Counted from the first letter of the stretch, positions 1-9,300 are shown. The stretch is DNA of 35,097 bases from DATGLE01 sp035294325 (GCA_035294325.1 DATGLE010000153.1:1-35097); one strand, 5' to 3'. Notes: a model not told the origin generated them from the letters alone. A program made the numbers and translations.

Positions 1-1074
1 ATCAATCCAGAAACGCTGGCGCAGATATTTAAGGTGCTCCTCTCCTCCTCGTTCATTTCCGATGAGATCCTGTTCTTATGGCATGCGGGAGAACCGCTCG
101 TCCTGCCCATCGGCTTTTACGAGCGTGCGTTCGCCTTGCAGCAAGAGTGGAACGTCAAAGGAGTACGTATCAGCAACGCATTCCAGACGAATGCCACGCT
201 GATTACGCAAAAGTGGTGCCAGTTTTTCAAAGCCCACGATGTCCATATTGGCATCAGCCTGGACGGCCCCCGGCATATTCATGACGCGAATCGCGTCGAT
301 AGAGCAGGCAGAGGCACATTTGACCGTATCATGCGGAGTATTGAACTCCTGCGCGCGCATGACATCAAATTCGCGGTCATTGCCGTCATCACAAAAGACA
401 CTGTACAACACGCGGACGAGTTCTGGCGATTTTTCGCCGATCTGCGGCCAATCTCGCTTGGCCTCAATCCTGAAGAAGCGGAGGGCGTGAACGAGCATTC
501 GTCCTTGAGGACCGAGGAAGATATTCGCCAGTATCGACAGTTCTTCAAGCGCCTGGTTACATTAAATGAGCAGAGCGCGCATCCTCTCGCTATACGCGAG
601 ATCGGGAGACTAATGACGAATGTCAAAGCGCTTTCGCCCCATATACGTTCTCAAACGAACGTGCCTGCGATTATTCTGAGCTTTGATTACGAGGGCAACG
701 TCTCGACATTCTCCCCTGAACTGCTGTCAGTGAAGCATCCTGTGTATGGCGATTTTCTTTTTGGCAATGTCTTCGAGGGACCGCTCGAAGATATATTTAC
801 GCATCCAAAATTTATTGCCGTGAACGAGCAGATTCAGCGCGGCGTGACAAGATGCCGGGAAAGCTGCGAATACTTTACCTTCTGCGGCGGAGGCTCGCCC
901 TCAAATAAGCTCCATGAAAACGGGGCCTTCGATTCTACTGAAACCGTGGCCTGCCGCCTGAAAGTGAAGGCTGCCACAGATGCAATGCTGGAATATCTTG
1001 AAGAAAAATATTATATCGAACCCTCACCACCGCAAAGCCACAACACAGCGATGGAGAGGGTTTCTCTCAATTAG
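1..1074 (+). CDS. Radical SAM/SPASM peptide maturase, 5'-truncated (cyclophane/GRRM/FxsB-like)
   Basis: The frame is open from base 1, so the gene starts upstream and the CxxxCxxC radical SAM cluster lies outside the window. The GTG at 34 is only the first in-frame start codon and is not believed to be the real start. Counting residues from it, the visible part has the WHAGEPL motif (16-22), a GISLDGP strand-turn (73-79) typical of RiPP-modifying radical SAM enzymes, and a C-terminal SPASM region with Cys274, Cys278, Cys284 and Cys307. That region contains CGGGSPSNK followed by a FDSTET...CRLK block. This combination is characteristic of maturases that crosslink aromatic side chains in short precursor peptides (GrrM, XyeB, FxsB and AmcB relatives). 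Family membership is well supported; the exact subfamily is not. The precursor peptide would be expected just upstream, out of view. It converges on the giant ATPase gene with a 20-base gap. Confidence 0.85.
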   Translation: MNPETLAQIFKVLLSSSFISDEILFLWHAGEPLVLPIGFYERAFALQQEWNVKGVRISNAFQTNATLITQKWCQFFKAHDVHIGISLDGPRHIHDANRVDRAGRGTFDRIMRSIELLRAHDIKFAVIAVITKDTVQHADEFWRFFADLRPISLGLNPEEAEGVNEHSSLRTEEDIRQYRQFFKRLVTLNEQSAHPLAIREIGRLMTNVKALSPHIRSQTNVPAIILSFDYEGNVSTFSPELLSVKHPVYGDFLFGNVFEGPLEDIFTHPKFIAVNEQIQRGVTRCRESCEYFTFCGGGSPSNKLHENGAFDSTETVACRLKVKAATDAMLEYLEEKYYIEPSPPQSHNTAMERVSLN

Positions 1075-1094
1075 CGCCAAAAGCTCCCGGCACA

Positions 1095-4000
1095 TCAATC
1101 GTCATTGAGCAGTTCCTCGCGTACCACTCTCTCCGGCGGTTTCGCCCGGCGCAGCCACTCCTTCGTGAGACCGACGGGAATCCTGAACTGGGTGCCATCG
1201 AGCCGCGCCTCGATAATATCTTCGCGCCGGAGTTCTTCAAGCGCTTCCGTAACGGCCTTTTTCTCGTAAGGAATGCCCTGAACATCGAACTCTTCGCGGA
1301 TATCGTTCATCGTAAAGACGCGCCCCTCCTCGCCTTTCTCCTGGGCAAGCAGCGAGAGGATAAACTTCCCGGTAGGTGATGCCAGGCCCCATATCCACTG
1401 AATGCTGCTGGTTTGTTGCTCAAGGATGTAATCCAGCACGGCATTGACATCGTTGATCGACACATAGGATTTCTCCAGCTTATTGCAATGGACAATCAGC
1501 CTCTCGCTCAGCAGATGGATGAGGTAGGGTTGATCTCCTGTAAGAAGATGCACTCTTTCGAGTGCCAGAGGATCATATTCGAGATACTCATGGATCGGCT
1601 CGGTGATAAGGGCGGTTGCTTCCTCGGGCTTCATCTTTGAGAGGTGGTGCTGCAACGCAATATTGAAGAAGGTAGCCCAGTAGCCATCGGTAATGTGACG
1701 AATGCGGGGTGTGCCGACCAGCAAAAAGTTCAGGCGCTGGCGATGCTGCATCAGGCTGCGCAGGTAACTCAGGACATCCTGATTCAGATAGCCACCCTGC
1801 ATACGTTCCTGAAGTATCTCGAACTCATCAAGCAGGAAGACGAGCTTATATCCTGGCAGCGCCTCTAATACACGCGTCAGGGTATCATTGAATGCCGCTG
1901 TGGGATTGCTCACGAATGCCTGCGCGTCTGGCCCGGGAACAGAAACGCCCCTGTAATGCTGCACTTCCTCACAGATGCGAGAGGCGAAGCCCTCAAGGAG
2001 TTGCGCGGCATTGGAGATAATCGCCAGCGCCTGGAGATCAATCAGCACAGGCGCATAGGATTCCTCGGCCAGTTCGCTCGCAAGCCGGTAGACCAGGCTG
2101 GTTTTGCCCATGCGGCGCTGACCCGAAAGCACCACGACCTTGTTAGCCGTGACGCTTTTCAGCTTCTCGCGCAGCGTTTCAAGGTCTTCTTCACGGCCAT
2201 AGAACATATCCTTATCACGAATGGGCGTCCCGCTGGTATATGGATTGGGTATTGGACGGTATGGACGCTGGTATCCCTTTATGAACACAATATCAGAAAA
2301 GGGTTGCTGTCTGGCCCATCTCTCAGCATCATCGTAGGTGAGCTGGAAGTTCAGACGCGGAGCGGTCACATGCGGGCGTATTGTGAAATCGAGCACAGCC
2401 GGGTTGCTCGTCGATACTTCTGTCAGTGTGCGAAAATCGCTGCCCACAATGTCAAAATCGCTGCTCTTTTCAAGAGTGACGCGCACGTTATCAGCGGGAC
2501 TGCGCCCCTGGTTGCTGATGCATACAGAGATCACAACCTCTTCCTCCGGGCGAACCTCTTTGTTGCGTATCTCCAGCACGAGGCGCGCTTCCCCACGCAG
2601 GCGGCGCAATTCTTTCTTAATCACGGTAGACCATTGCTCAAGCAGCAGAGAGAGGATGATGTGTTCTGGCAGGCGATGCGTGGCGGCGCGCTTTTGCGTC
2701 TGTCGCATCTCGAATTGAGACAATTCATTGCGAATCCTGTCGAGTGCATCCGTGGCATCGATCAGACTGGTCACACGATCTCCCATTGCTTCACGCCGTC
2801 CATAAACCCTCATAATACCCACCACCCGCTGTAGCTCATCAAAGACACGCATGATCTGGCTGACGCTGGCCCCACTGATATCGTTCAACATATCGGAGCG
2901 TGTAATACGCTGGTAGCGCGCGATAGCATCGATAGTCTTAGTGCGCCAGATCTGGCGGAACTCTTCATAGATCTGGAGCAGTTCCTCACCATAGAAAGGA
3001 CCAAGCTTGTTGGCCTCCTTAATGGCCGCAATGGTCTCATCAAGGATAGCAGCGATATTCTCCGCACTCAGGCCGGTAAGTTGTTTGACCAGGACCTGGA
3101 AGGCACGCCTGATGGCTGGAATCCTGGCAGAGTAAGAGATTTGTTGGAGCACAGCCACATTGGTTCCTGAATAGAGGAGCGCCAGCATATCGCGCACCAG
3201 TAGCTCTGGATGAGCATCGAAGTAGTGCGCTAACGTTCGCCCGCTTTCCTGCCGCACCCATTCATCTTCATCGGTTGCGGTTTTCAGCAGCAATTTGAAG
3301 ACCTTTGTGGAATAGTCTTTAACGAGGTCGTCGAGTTTTCTCACTACGGAACGGCGTACCCAGGTATCCACATTGTGGGTGAAGTATTCAAGATACTCGA
3401 AGCAGAGTCCTTCTTCGGCCTTCTGTCCCTCCTGGACTTTCATAATGAGAGGAAGAACGTCAACGATAGCCAGCCGGATCTCCTGCTCTGGATCGGCGGA
3501 CAACTGTTGGAGCAGTTGCCGCGCCTGACGCGTGTTCTCGTCATGGTGGTAAGGAACGCGACAAAGCGATACGATAGAGCGTACCAGCTCCCTTCTGACC
3601 TGGAGCGAGTCTTCTTCTTTGAGCGCTTGCTGGAGGCGTTTGAAGTCCTCCTCATGTCGCTCATACTGGCCTGCGAGCCTGGCAAGAGCGAACGAGCGGA
3701 TATATTCATCTGGATGATAGGTAAGCTTCATCAGGGCACTTCTAAGATCCCTGTCCTCCAGCAACTTATGCCAGCATGTTTGAGCTTTGTCAAAGAGTTC
3801 TCTCCGGTTAAGGATTTGCAGCAGGTCGAGCTGGTTCTCCGACGCTATGGCGATCTCGTATCTGCCGTCATCGTTAAGATCACGCGCTCGCACTGTGCGG
3901 ATACGATTACTGCTCTGGTATTTCCAGATCAAGTCACCATAGGCATTCAGTACATACAGATAGCTATCAGAACTACTGACCAGCACCTTCCATTTGCGCT

Positions 4001-6155
4001 CGCTGGCATCTTCTGGATCGTTTTCGAGCCTGATATCACAGACATCGACATCCATCACGCCACGCAGGGTACGGTAGCGCCATTTCAGATGCCCCTCATG
4101 GTCAAGCACATAGACATTGCGATCCTCCGAGCCGACGATAACTTCGGCACGCCCATCCTTGTCGATATCTTCTACATGGAGAGCCTGTACGCGGTCCTCA
4201 GTTTCAAAACGCCATAGTTCCTGCCCCTGCCTGGTATGAACGTAAACCTGGTTATTAATCGATCCACTGATAATTTCGGCTGTGCCCTCGCCGGCAATGT
4301 CCCCTGTACACACCACACCGATGCCTTGAGGAGTGTTGATCGTGGTAATCTCGTGTCGCAATTCAGCATCCCAGATGGAAATTTTATTATTTTCCAGGCC
4401 AATGATGATCTCATCCTGCCCCGTGTGATGCCCGCTTTTCGAGATGTAGACGCAGCGCGCCCAGTCGCTCTTATCGGCAAAGGTATGTTCCTTGATTACT
4501 CTTCCATGGTGGTCCAGCATGACCATACGGTGATTAGCAAGTACCGCAACCATTGAATCAAAACCGTCGGGCATCTTTATTCCTGTGCGGATCATGCGAA
4601 CACGATCCCCCAGGAATTGTGTCCAGAGCGGTTTATCTGCGCCGCCGGCACTATCGAAGGCGTAGATGTAGCCTTCATCGGTGCCAACAATGATCTGATC
4701 GCGCGTACCTGCGATAACGTTGCCGAAGCATTCGCTCCAGATGTATCCATGCGTCCTTCGCGGGCGAGACCAGCAATATTGCACTTTGTCTTGCAGTAAT
4801 CGTAGAAAGATGGAGAGGGCTGCTTCATAGGACTCTTCCGCCATCAAACGTTCTGCCTCGTCCATCTCCATCTGTATATGGTGTTCTGGGGGAACATCAT
4901 TCATAAGATCTCTCAAAACTACACGCTCCCTGGGTAAAAGCTCTTTGAGAATTTCACCCTTATCGTATATCTGCACTGCCTTTTCATAGGCATCTTCTAT
5001 GAGTTTATAGAGATTGGCGGTAATCTCCAGGTGAAAGGCGTAGAGGCCATCGCTTTCCGTTCCCGCCAGGATCTCGCACTGCCCATCGAAATCGATGTCG
5101 GCGGCGAAGATGTCGTAGACGCAACTATCGAAGTCCTGTTTCCAGAGGAGGGTACCCTGTTGGTCGAGGATATAGAGATGTCCATCTTCGGAGCCGACAA
5201 GAATTTCTGGGCTATGATCGTTGTTGATATCTTTCACATAGATCGAGTGGACACGATTCTCAAACAGGCGATCCCCGGGCGATTTCTCCCATGCCTTCCC
5301 GGGTCTCCAGTACCCTCCATCTCCCGCCGTCATAATCCATGCAGTGAGGTCTTTTCTATTCGAACTGGTAATGATATGTACTGGCCCTCCCGGCTCAAGG
5401 GGGGCAGCGAAGATAGCGTAAATCTGATGCCCGGTATAGAGCTTATACAGGCAGTCTCCCTGGCCGTTAAGAATGTAAAGATGTCTGTCACCGGATCCGC
5501 CAAGGATCTCCTGTTCGCCATCGCCATCGACATCGCAGCAGAAAACACAGCGTATCCACCCGTCAGTCGCATGCTTCCAGCATAATTTTCCTGTAACGAT
5601 ATCAAGGACATGGATGCAGCGATCTTCGGAGCCGACGACTACATAGCCAGGATATTGCGTATAAATGCATATCTGGCGAATCATACGCTTCGTTTCGTAT
5701 GCCCAGTTCTCAAGCCTTGCTCCATTCGCATCCAGAGCAAGCACTTTTCCGTTGCGCGTACCGATCACAATACGGACTGCGCTCTCCGCCGGAGCCTCTA
5801 CCGCCGGAACCGCAACAATGGCGCTCAAATGCAGCCCAGCAAACCGCCGCTCCCACTTGACCGCTCCCCAGCGCGTTAAGGCCCGCACGTAGCCATCTCG
5901 TGAAGCCACGAGAACCTCAATATCACCATCGTTATCTATATCGGCTGCCTGAACGCCCACTACCCAATCCCTGGTTTTGAATGACCAGAGCACACTCCTG
6001 GCGGCCACCCCCTGTCGCAAGGCGCCTTGCAGTTCATGCAAGAGGTCATGCCGGGATGCCTGTTCGTGGTAAAAATGAGTGTGCGATGCTGCCAATGTGT
6101 GGTGCAACTCCCTCTCCCCCGCTGCCTCGTGGTATGATCGAGGTTCACCTGACAT
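1095..6155 (-). CDS. Giant FG-GAP/PQQ-propeller, HEAT and CARDB-like protein with C-terminal STAND-like ATPase
   Basis: About 1,686 aa. Rough layout: residues 50-380 and 460-780 form two sets of propeller blades, many with Asp-rich calcium-loop motifs (DIDNDGD near 74, DVDGDGE near 210, DINNDHS near 311, DIDFDGQ near 355, DIDKDGR near 665, DLNDDGR near 761). A helical segment at 380-460 separates them. Residues 790-1100 are HEAT-like helices, 1190-1290 a beta domain resembling CARDB/NEW3, and 1305-1688 an ATPase. The ATPase has entry motif MFYGREEDL, Walker A GQRRMGKTS (about 1347-1355), Walker B VFLLDEFE (about 1441-1448) and a C-terminal winged-helix-like end. No signal peptide or membrane segment is seen, so it is probably cytoplasmic. 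The open frame begins at a GTG at 6161, but AGAGG lies 8 bases before the ATG at 6155, so that start is preferred. Function unknown; it reads like a sensor-switch NTPase. Confidence 0.9.
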   Translation of the reverse strand: MSGEPRSYHEAAGERELHHTLAASHTHFYHEQASRHDLLHELQGALRQGVAARSVLWSFKTRDWVVGVQAADIDNDGDIEVLVASRDGYVRALTRWGAVKWERRFAGLHLSAIVAVPAVEAPAESAVRIVIGTRNGKVLALDANGARLENWAYETKRMIRQICIYTQYPGYVVVGSEDRCIHVLDIVTGKLCWKHATDGWIRCVFCCDVDGDGEQEILGGSGDRHLYILNGQGDCLYKLYTGHQIYAIFAAPLEPGGPVHIITSSNRKDLTAWIMTAGDGGYWRPGKAWEKSPGDRLFENRVHSIYVKDINNDHSPEILVGSEDGHLYILDQQGTLLWKQDFDSCVYDIFAADIDFDGQCEILAGTESDGLYAFHLEITANLYKLIEDAYEKAVQIYDKGEILKELLPRERVVLRDLMNDVPPEHHIQMEMDEAERLMAEESYEAALSIFLRLLQDKVQYCWSRPRRTHGYIWSECFGNVIAGTRDQIIVGTDEGYIYAFDSAGGADKPLWTQFLGDRVRMIRTGIKMPDGFDSMVAVLANHRMVMLDHHGRVIKEHTFADKSDWARCVYISKSGHHTGQDEIIIGLENNKISIWDAELRHEITTINTPQGIGVVCTGDIAGEGTAEIISGSINNQVYVHTRQGQELWRFETEDRVQALHVEDIDKDGRAEVIVGSEDRNVYVLDHEGHLKWRYRTLRGVMDVDVCDIRLENDPEDASERKWKVLVSSSDSYLYVLNAYGDLIWKYQSSNRIRTVRARDLNDDGRYEIAIASENQLDLLQILNRRELFDKAQTCWHKLLEDRDLRSALMKLTYHPDEYIRSFALARLAGQYERHEEDFKRLQQALKEEDSLQVRRELVRSIVSLCRVPYHHDENTRQARQLLQQLSADPEQEIRLAIVDVLPLIMKVQEGQKAEEGLCFEYLEYFTHNVDTWVRRSVVRKLDDLVKDYSTKVFKLLLKTATDEDEWVRQESGRTLAHYFDAHPELLVRDMLALLYSGTNVAVLQQISYSARIPAIRRAFQVLVKQLTGLSAENIAAILDETIAAIKEANKLGPFYGEELLQIYEEFRQIWRTKTIDAIARYQRITRSDMLNDISGASVSQIMRVFDELQRVVGIMRVYGRREAMGDRVTSLIDATDALDRIRNELSQFEMRQTQKRAATHRLPEHIILSLLLEQWSTVIKKELRRLRGEARLVLEIRNKEVRPEEEVVISVCISNQGRSPADNVRVTLEKSSDFDIVGSDFRTLTEVSTSNPAVLDFTIRPHVTAPRLNFQLTYDDAERWARQQPFSDIVFIKGYQRPYRPIPNPYTSGTPIRDKDMFYGREEDLETLREKLKSVTANKVVVLSGQRRMGKTSLVYRLASELAEESYAPVLIDLQALAIISNAAQLLEGFASRICEEVQHYRGVSVPGPDAQAFVSNPTAAFNDTLTRVLEALPGYKLVFLLDEFEILQERMQGGYLNQDVLSYLRSLMQHRQRLNFLLVGTPRIRHITDGYWATFFNIALQHHLSKMKPEEATALITEPIHEYLEYDPLALERVHLLTGDQPYLIHLLSERLIVHCNKLEKSYVSINDVNAVLDYILEQQTSSIQWIWGLASPTGKFILSLLAQEKGEEGRVFTMNDIREEFDVQGIPYEKKAVTEALEELRREDIIEARLDGTQFRIPVGLTKEWLRRAKPPERVVREELLNDD

Positions 6156-6377
6156 GATCACAACCTCTATTTCATATTCAACTGGCTCAAAACTCCCGCC
6201 ATAAACTCGCTGACCTGATTTGCACGCTTATATACAAAGTTACATGACGGGTTGAAACCTCCTATTAAGTATACGCCCCCCCCTGTGCCATATGCTGCCT
6301 TGAGTGTGCCCGATTGATCAGAGGCTGTCTGACGCTCAGCATCCTCGCCCTCTATGGAATGGTCGCGCGGCTGCTCC

Positions 6378-6414
6378 GAGCCAGCGAGGGTGTCGAAAAT
6401 CAGACACTCTCTCA
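6378..6414 (+). repeat. 37-bp dispersed repeat, copy 1 (second copy at 23165-23201)
   Basis: This 37-base block matches 23165-23201 at 35 of 37 positions; both begin GAGCCAGCG and contain GTGTCGAAAATCAGAC. A more diverged relative lies near 17580-17617. It sits in the 479-base divergent spacer between the two ATPase genes. The rest of that spacer (6156-6634) holds one promoter candidate and no gene I can support. The preceding bases, about 6325-6375, also weakly resemble the reverse complement of about 23270-23310, so the repeat may be a fragment of a larger element. Confidence 0.7.
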
Positions 6415-6517
6415 AATTCGTTATGCTGTTAGTTTACCAAAAAGGTAAAATAGGCAGAGAAAGTCACTTCATCCCTGGCATGCTTCTGGCAGACTTATGG
6501 CACAAGGGGCGACAGCG

Positions 6518-6547
6518 TTGGCAGTCGAACCAACATATACTCATAAT
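6518..6547 (+). promoter_or_regulatory. Candidate promoter for the short ATPase gene
   Basis: TTGGCA at 6518-6523 is separated by 18 bases from CATAAT at 6542-6547. This sits about 90 bases before the start codon at 6635. It resembles a sigma70-type promoter but both hexamers are imperfect. Confidence 0.35.
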
Positions 6548-6634
6548 TATCGATACATCTGGGATTGCTATCTCGGAAAGGCGTAGTTATCAGGGGGATA
6601 GAGGCCCGAGAGACAAATAAAGGGAGGGATTACT

Positions 6635-8041
6635 ATGCAGGTGAACCCGAAGCCAGCCAACCCATACTACAACCGCGATGCTGTGCGAGACCTCTCAATG
6701 TTTTTTGGGAGACAGGATGAATTACGCATACTCTACAATGCAATTGATAAACGGCAATGCTTCTCCATCGTTGGCTCACGGCATATAGGCAAGTCTTCAC
6801 TCTTACAATTCCTGGGGGAGCCGGAGTTACAACAGCGCTATGGCTACGATCTGCATGATCGCATTTTTATCTTAACCGACTGCCGCGAATTCTTGCAGCG
6901 AACGCGCGAGGATTTCTTTCGCTCGGTTTGTGATCAAATCGTTGCCCAGAGCCGCCACAGAATTTCTCTGCAACAGTCCTCTCTCAGTGAAGAGAGTAAA
7001 TTTAAGTCGCTGCTTGAGGATATAAGAAGAGCCGGTTTTCGCCCCGTCTTGCTGATGGATGCTTTTGATAGAGTGACCAGGAATCCACACTTTGATCCTG
7101 ACTTCTTTTCCTTCCTTCGCTCACTGGCCGGTATCTATGATCTGATCTCCTATGTAACCGCCTCGCGCAAGCCGCTCTACGACGTTTGCCATTCTGATGC
7201 GGTGGCCTCGTCCCCATTTTTTAACATCTTTCAGAATTGCACTCTTGGCCCGCTTACACTGGAAGAGGCACGCGCACTTATCACTACACCCGCCCATCTC
7301 GCGGGATGCGATTTTACCCCCCAGGAAGTCGAATGGGTGCTGGCGCAGGCGGGCCGTCATCCCTTCTTCGTTCAGGTTGCATGCCATCATCTCTTTGAGG
7401 AAAATCTTCGCCAGCATCATCAGCAGGTGGATCTGAAACATGTACAGGAGTGTATGTACCGCGACCTGATCCCCCACTTTGATAACCTGTGGCATGATCT
7501 CGACGAAAATCAGAAGAGCGATCTCAAGCTGGAGGCGCTTCAGCTCTCAAATCCCAGGCGGCATATTCCCGAGCTAAGCGAAAGCTTGCTTTTTCGTAAA
7601 CGGATACGTGAGATCGCGCAAACAGAAGCCCCAACCATTACTATAAAAGATGTAAAAGATGCCCTGGATAATCTGGACGATACGGATTTCCTGGATAGCT
7701 GCACGCTCTCTGAAACCCGGTATGTTGCTTTGAGAGCAAGAGGAGAGACAGCACCTCAAACGGCAAATAAGAAGGGAAAACTGGTCCGCGATTTTCTCCG
7801 CACCGGCTTTGAGCGCATGCGACCAGGGAACAGCCTGCGCACCGACTCGGCGCTTGAGTGGCGCTTATACAATATCCTCTGGTATCACTACTTCAGGTAC
7901 CATCTGCCTAACCCACAAACGGCTGCCCGCCTGAATATTGGAAGCATGCGACAATTTTACCGTGAGCAGGAAAGAGCATTGCAAGCTCTGTTGAAAGAAT
8001 TGCTCGCGATGGAAAACGACTCTATCAATGCAGGCGAATAA
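6635..8041 (+). CDS. STAND-like P-loop ATPase with C-terminal HTH-like segment
   Basis: 468 aa, with a strong AGGGAGGG ribosome site 6 bases before the ATG. The N-terminus has the entry motif Asn-Pro-Tyr-Tyr...MFFGRQDEL, followed by Walker A GSRHIGKSS (47-55) and a Walker B-like strand VLLMDAFDR (137-145). A sensor-like VTASRKPL stretch follows near 174. The acidic catalytic partner usual after the Walker B Asp (DE) is Ala here. The C-terminus (about 420-468) looks like a helical RQFYRE..RAL motif seen in helix-turn-helix tails of some Chloroflexota regulators; that resemblance is weak. Its entry motif parallels that of the giant ATPase on the other side of the divergent spacer, which suggests a working pair. 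No signal peptide or membrane segment. Specific function unknown. Confidence 0.85.
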   Translation: MQVNPKPANPYYNRDAVRDLSMFFGRQDELRILYNAIDKRQCFSIVGSRHIGKSSLLQFLGEPELQQRYGYDLHDRIFILTDCREFLQRTREDFFRSVCDQIVAQSRHRISLQQSSLSEESKFKSLLEDIRRAGFRPVLLMDAFDRVTRNPHFDPDFFSFLRSLAGIYDLISYVTASRKPLYDVCHSDAVASSPFFNIFQNCTLGPLTLEEARALITTPAHLAGCDFTPQEVEWVLAQAGRHPFFVQVACHHLFEENLRQHHQQVDLKHVQECMYRDLIPHFDNLWHDLDENQKSDLKLEALQLSNPRRHIPELSESLLFRKRIREIAQTEAPTITIKDVKDALDNLDDTDFLDSCTLSETRYVALRARGETAPQTANKKGKLVRDFLRTGFERMRPGNSLRTDSALEWRLYNILWYHYFRYHLPNPQTAARLNIGSMRQFYREQERALQALLKELLAMENDSINAGE

Positions 8042-8106
8042 TGAAATAAGAAGATATATTATGCGACGGTAGTACACAACGAGATCGCATTTTAATGTTA
8101 CTCAAG

Positions 8107-8140
8107 AAGGACGTTTCATTAGTAGAACGTCCTTTCTTAT
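8107..8140 (+). terminator. Rho-independent terminator after the short ATPase gene
   Basis: A 9-bp perfect stem AAGGACGTT (8107-8115) pairs with AACGTCCTT (8126-8134) and is followed by the T-rich run TCTTATTATT. It lies 65 bases after the stop codon of the ATPase gene and separates it from cytidylate kinase. Confidence 0.8.
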
Positions 8141-8282
8141 TATTGTCTACTCTGACCATAGAAAAAAGCAAGACAGATCTCATACGTAGGAAAAAAGCAC
8201 TATTAACGTTTTATGAATCAGGAAGCATGGCAAGAGGTATGATATATAATATAGCCGTGATTCAATGTTTTTTGGAGTGAAG

Positions 8283-9005
8283 ATGAAACCAGAACAAATA
8301 GCTATCGATGGAACCGCCGGAGCCGGCAAAAGTACGCTGGGAGAGCGCCTGGCGCGTAGGCTCGGGTACCTTTATATCGATACCGGGGCGATGTACCGCG
8401 CCGTTACCTGGCTGGCTTTATCCCGGGACGTAGATATCGATGATGGTCCCGCCCTGGCTCGCCTGGCACGACAGGCCACCATCGAAATCAGCCGGCCTCA
8501 TATTGATGATGGCCGTCAATATACTGTTACCGTCAACGGGCGAGATATCACCTGGGATATTCGCGATGTTCGGGTAACGCGCTCGGTTGCCAGCGCTTCG
8601 CGGCATCCACAGGTACGCACTTTGCTCATCGAGCAGCAGAGGGCGATAGCGCGGCGCGGAGGCGTTGTCATGGTAGGACGCGATATCGGCACGGTGGTAC
8701 TGCCCACGGCTGAATGCAAGCTCTTCCTGGACGCCAGCCCCGAAGAGAGAGCGCGCCGCCGCTACCTTGAAATAGCGCAGCATGCGCGCGAGTTCGGCTC
8801 CAATATCCTTACGTTAGAAGAAATATTACAAGATATAATGCGACGCGACGAACTTGATCGCGCGAATATGAAACCCGCAGACGATGCCATCTTTATCGTA
8901 ACGGATCACTACGATGCACTTCAACTTCTGGAATATGTCTATGGCCTGCTGCAATCTTTACCCGCCCGCGACAGAGTGCCATCTAAAGCCGGAACGAAAA
9001 TGTAG
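8283..9005 (+). CDS. cmk: Cytidylate kinase (CMP/dCMP kinase)
   Basis: 240 aa. Transfers phosphate from ATP to CMP or dCMP in cytosolic pyrimidine nucleotide synthesis. The P-loop GTAGAGKST is at 10-18, DTGAMYRAV at about 36-44, and the conserved GRDIGTVV and LFLDASPEERARRR (LID) segments follow, all standard for Cmk. The frame is open to an ATG at 8265, but GGAG at 8274-8277 lies 5 bases before the ATG at 8283, and starting there gives a normal Cmk N-terminus. The stop codon lies inside the first unit of a palindromic repeat, so the last few residues may have been reshaped by repeat insertion. The 200-base leader (8042-8282) contains the preceding gene's terminator and an AT-rich stretch near 8238-8250 that could hold a -10 box. 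Confidence 0.96.
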   Translation: MKPEQIAIDGTAGAGKSTLGERLARRLGYLYIDTGAMYRAVTWLALSRDVDIDDGPALARLARQATIEISRPHIDDGRQYTVTVNGRDITWDIRDVRVTRSVASASRHPQVRTLLIEQQRAIARRGGVVMVGRDIGTVVLPTAECKLFLDASPEERARRRYLEIAQHAREFGSNILTLEEILQDIMRRDELDRANMKPADDAIFIVTDHYDALQLLEYVYGLLQSLPARDRVPSKAGTKM

Positions 9006-9131
9006 AGACGGGGCTTGCCCCCGTCTCTACACTGCGACAATGTTGAGACGGGGGCAAGCCCCGTCTCTACACCTGCGACAATGTTGAGACGGGGGCAAGC
9101 CCCGTCTCTACACCTGCTTGCCCCCGTCTCT
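9002..9131. repeat. Array of palindromic repeats with GAGACGGGG arms
   Basis: Three full palindromes have arms GAGACGGGG and CCCCGTCTC around a CTTGC or GCAAG core, with a partial fourth unit at the end. The last two full units are spaced exactly 41 bases apart (9042 to 9083) and share a CTGCGACAATGTT linker. The first unit is in the opposite orientation and overlaps the stop codon of cmk. It could fold in RNA and act as a crude transcription end, but there is no T-run. Confidence 0.9.
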
Positions 9132-9139
9132 TCTACCTC

Positions 9140-9300
9140 CGCACTCGACCCCCCCTACATCTGAAAACCCACACCCGAATATCCACACCTCCAAATACCC
9201 ACATTCGAAGGCCCACTCACATACGAATGCCCGTATCTGAAAATCCACTTCTGATGAATACCCACACCTGAACACTCCCCTCTCCGTGCCGCATTTCTCC
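9140..9300. repeat. Degenerate short repeats, C- and A-rich, G-poor
   Basis: About seven loosely repeated units of 14-18 bases follow a consensus near CCCACACCTGAAT. The plus strand is strikingly poor in G. This fills the rest of the spacer between cmk and the ThDP enzyme; no gene is supported here. The minus-strand frame through it gives a low-complexity Cys/Gly/Phe-rich peptide that I regard as a by-product of the repeat. Confidence 0.55.

Noticed and set aside
1956..2834. Long plus-strand open frame (292 codons) opposite the giant ATPase gene
   Set aside because: It is antisense to a strong coding frame with clear domains, and its translation shows no family features or ribosome site.
8095..8280. 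61-codon plus-strand frame between the ATPase and cmk
   Set aside because: It runs through the terminator hairpin and has no ribosome site.
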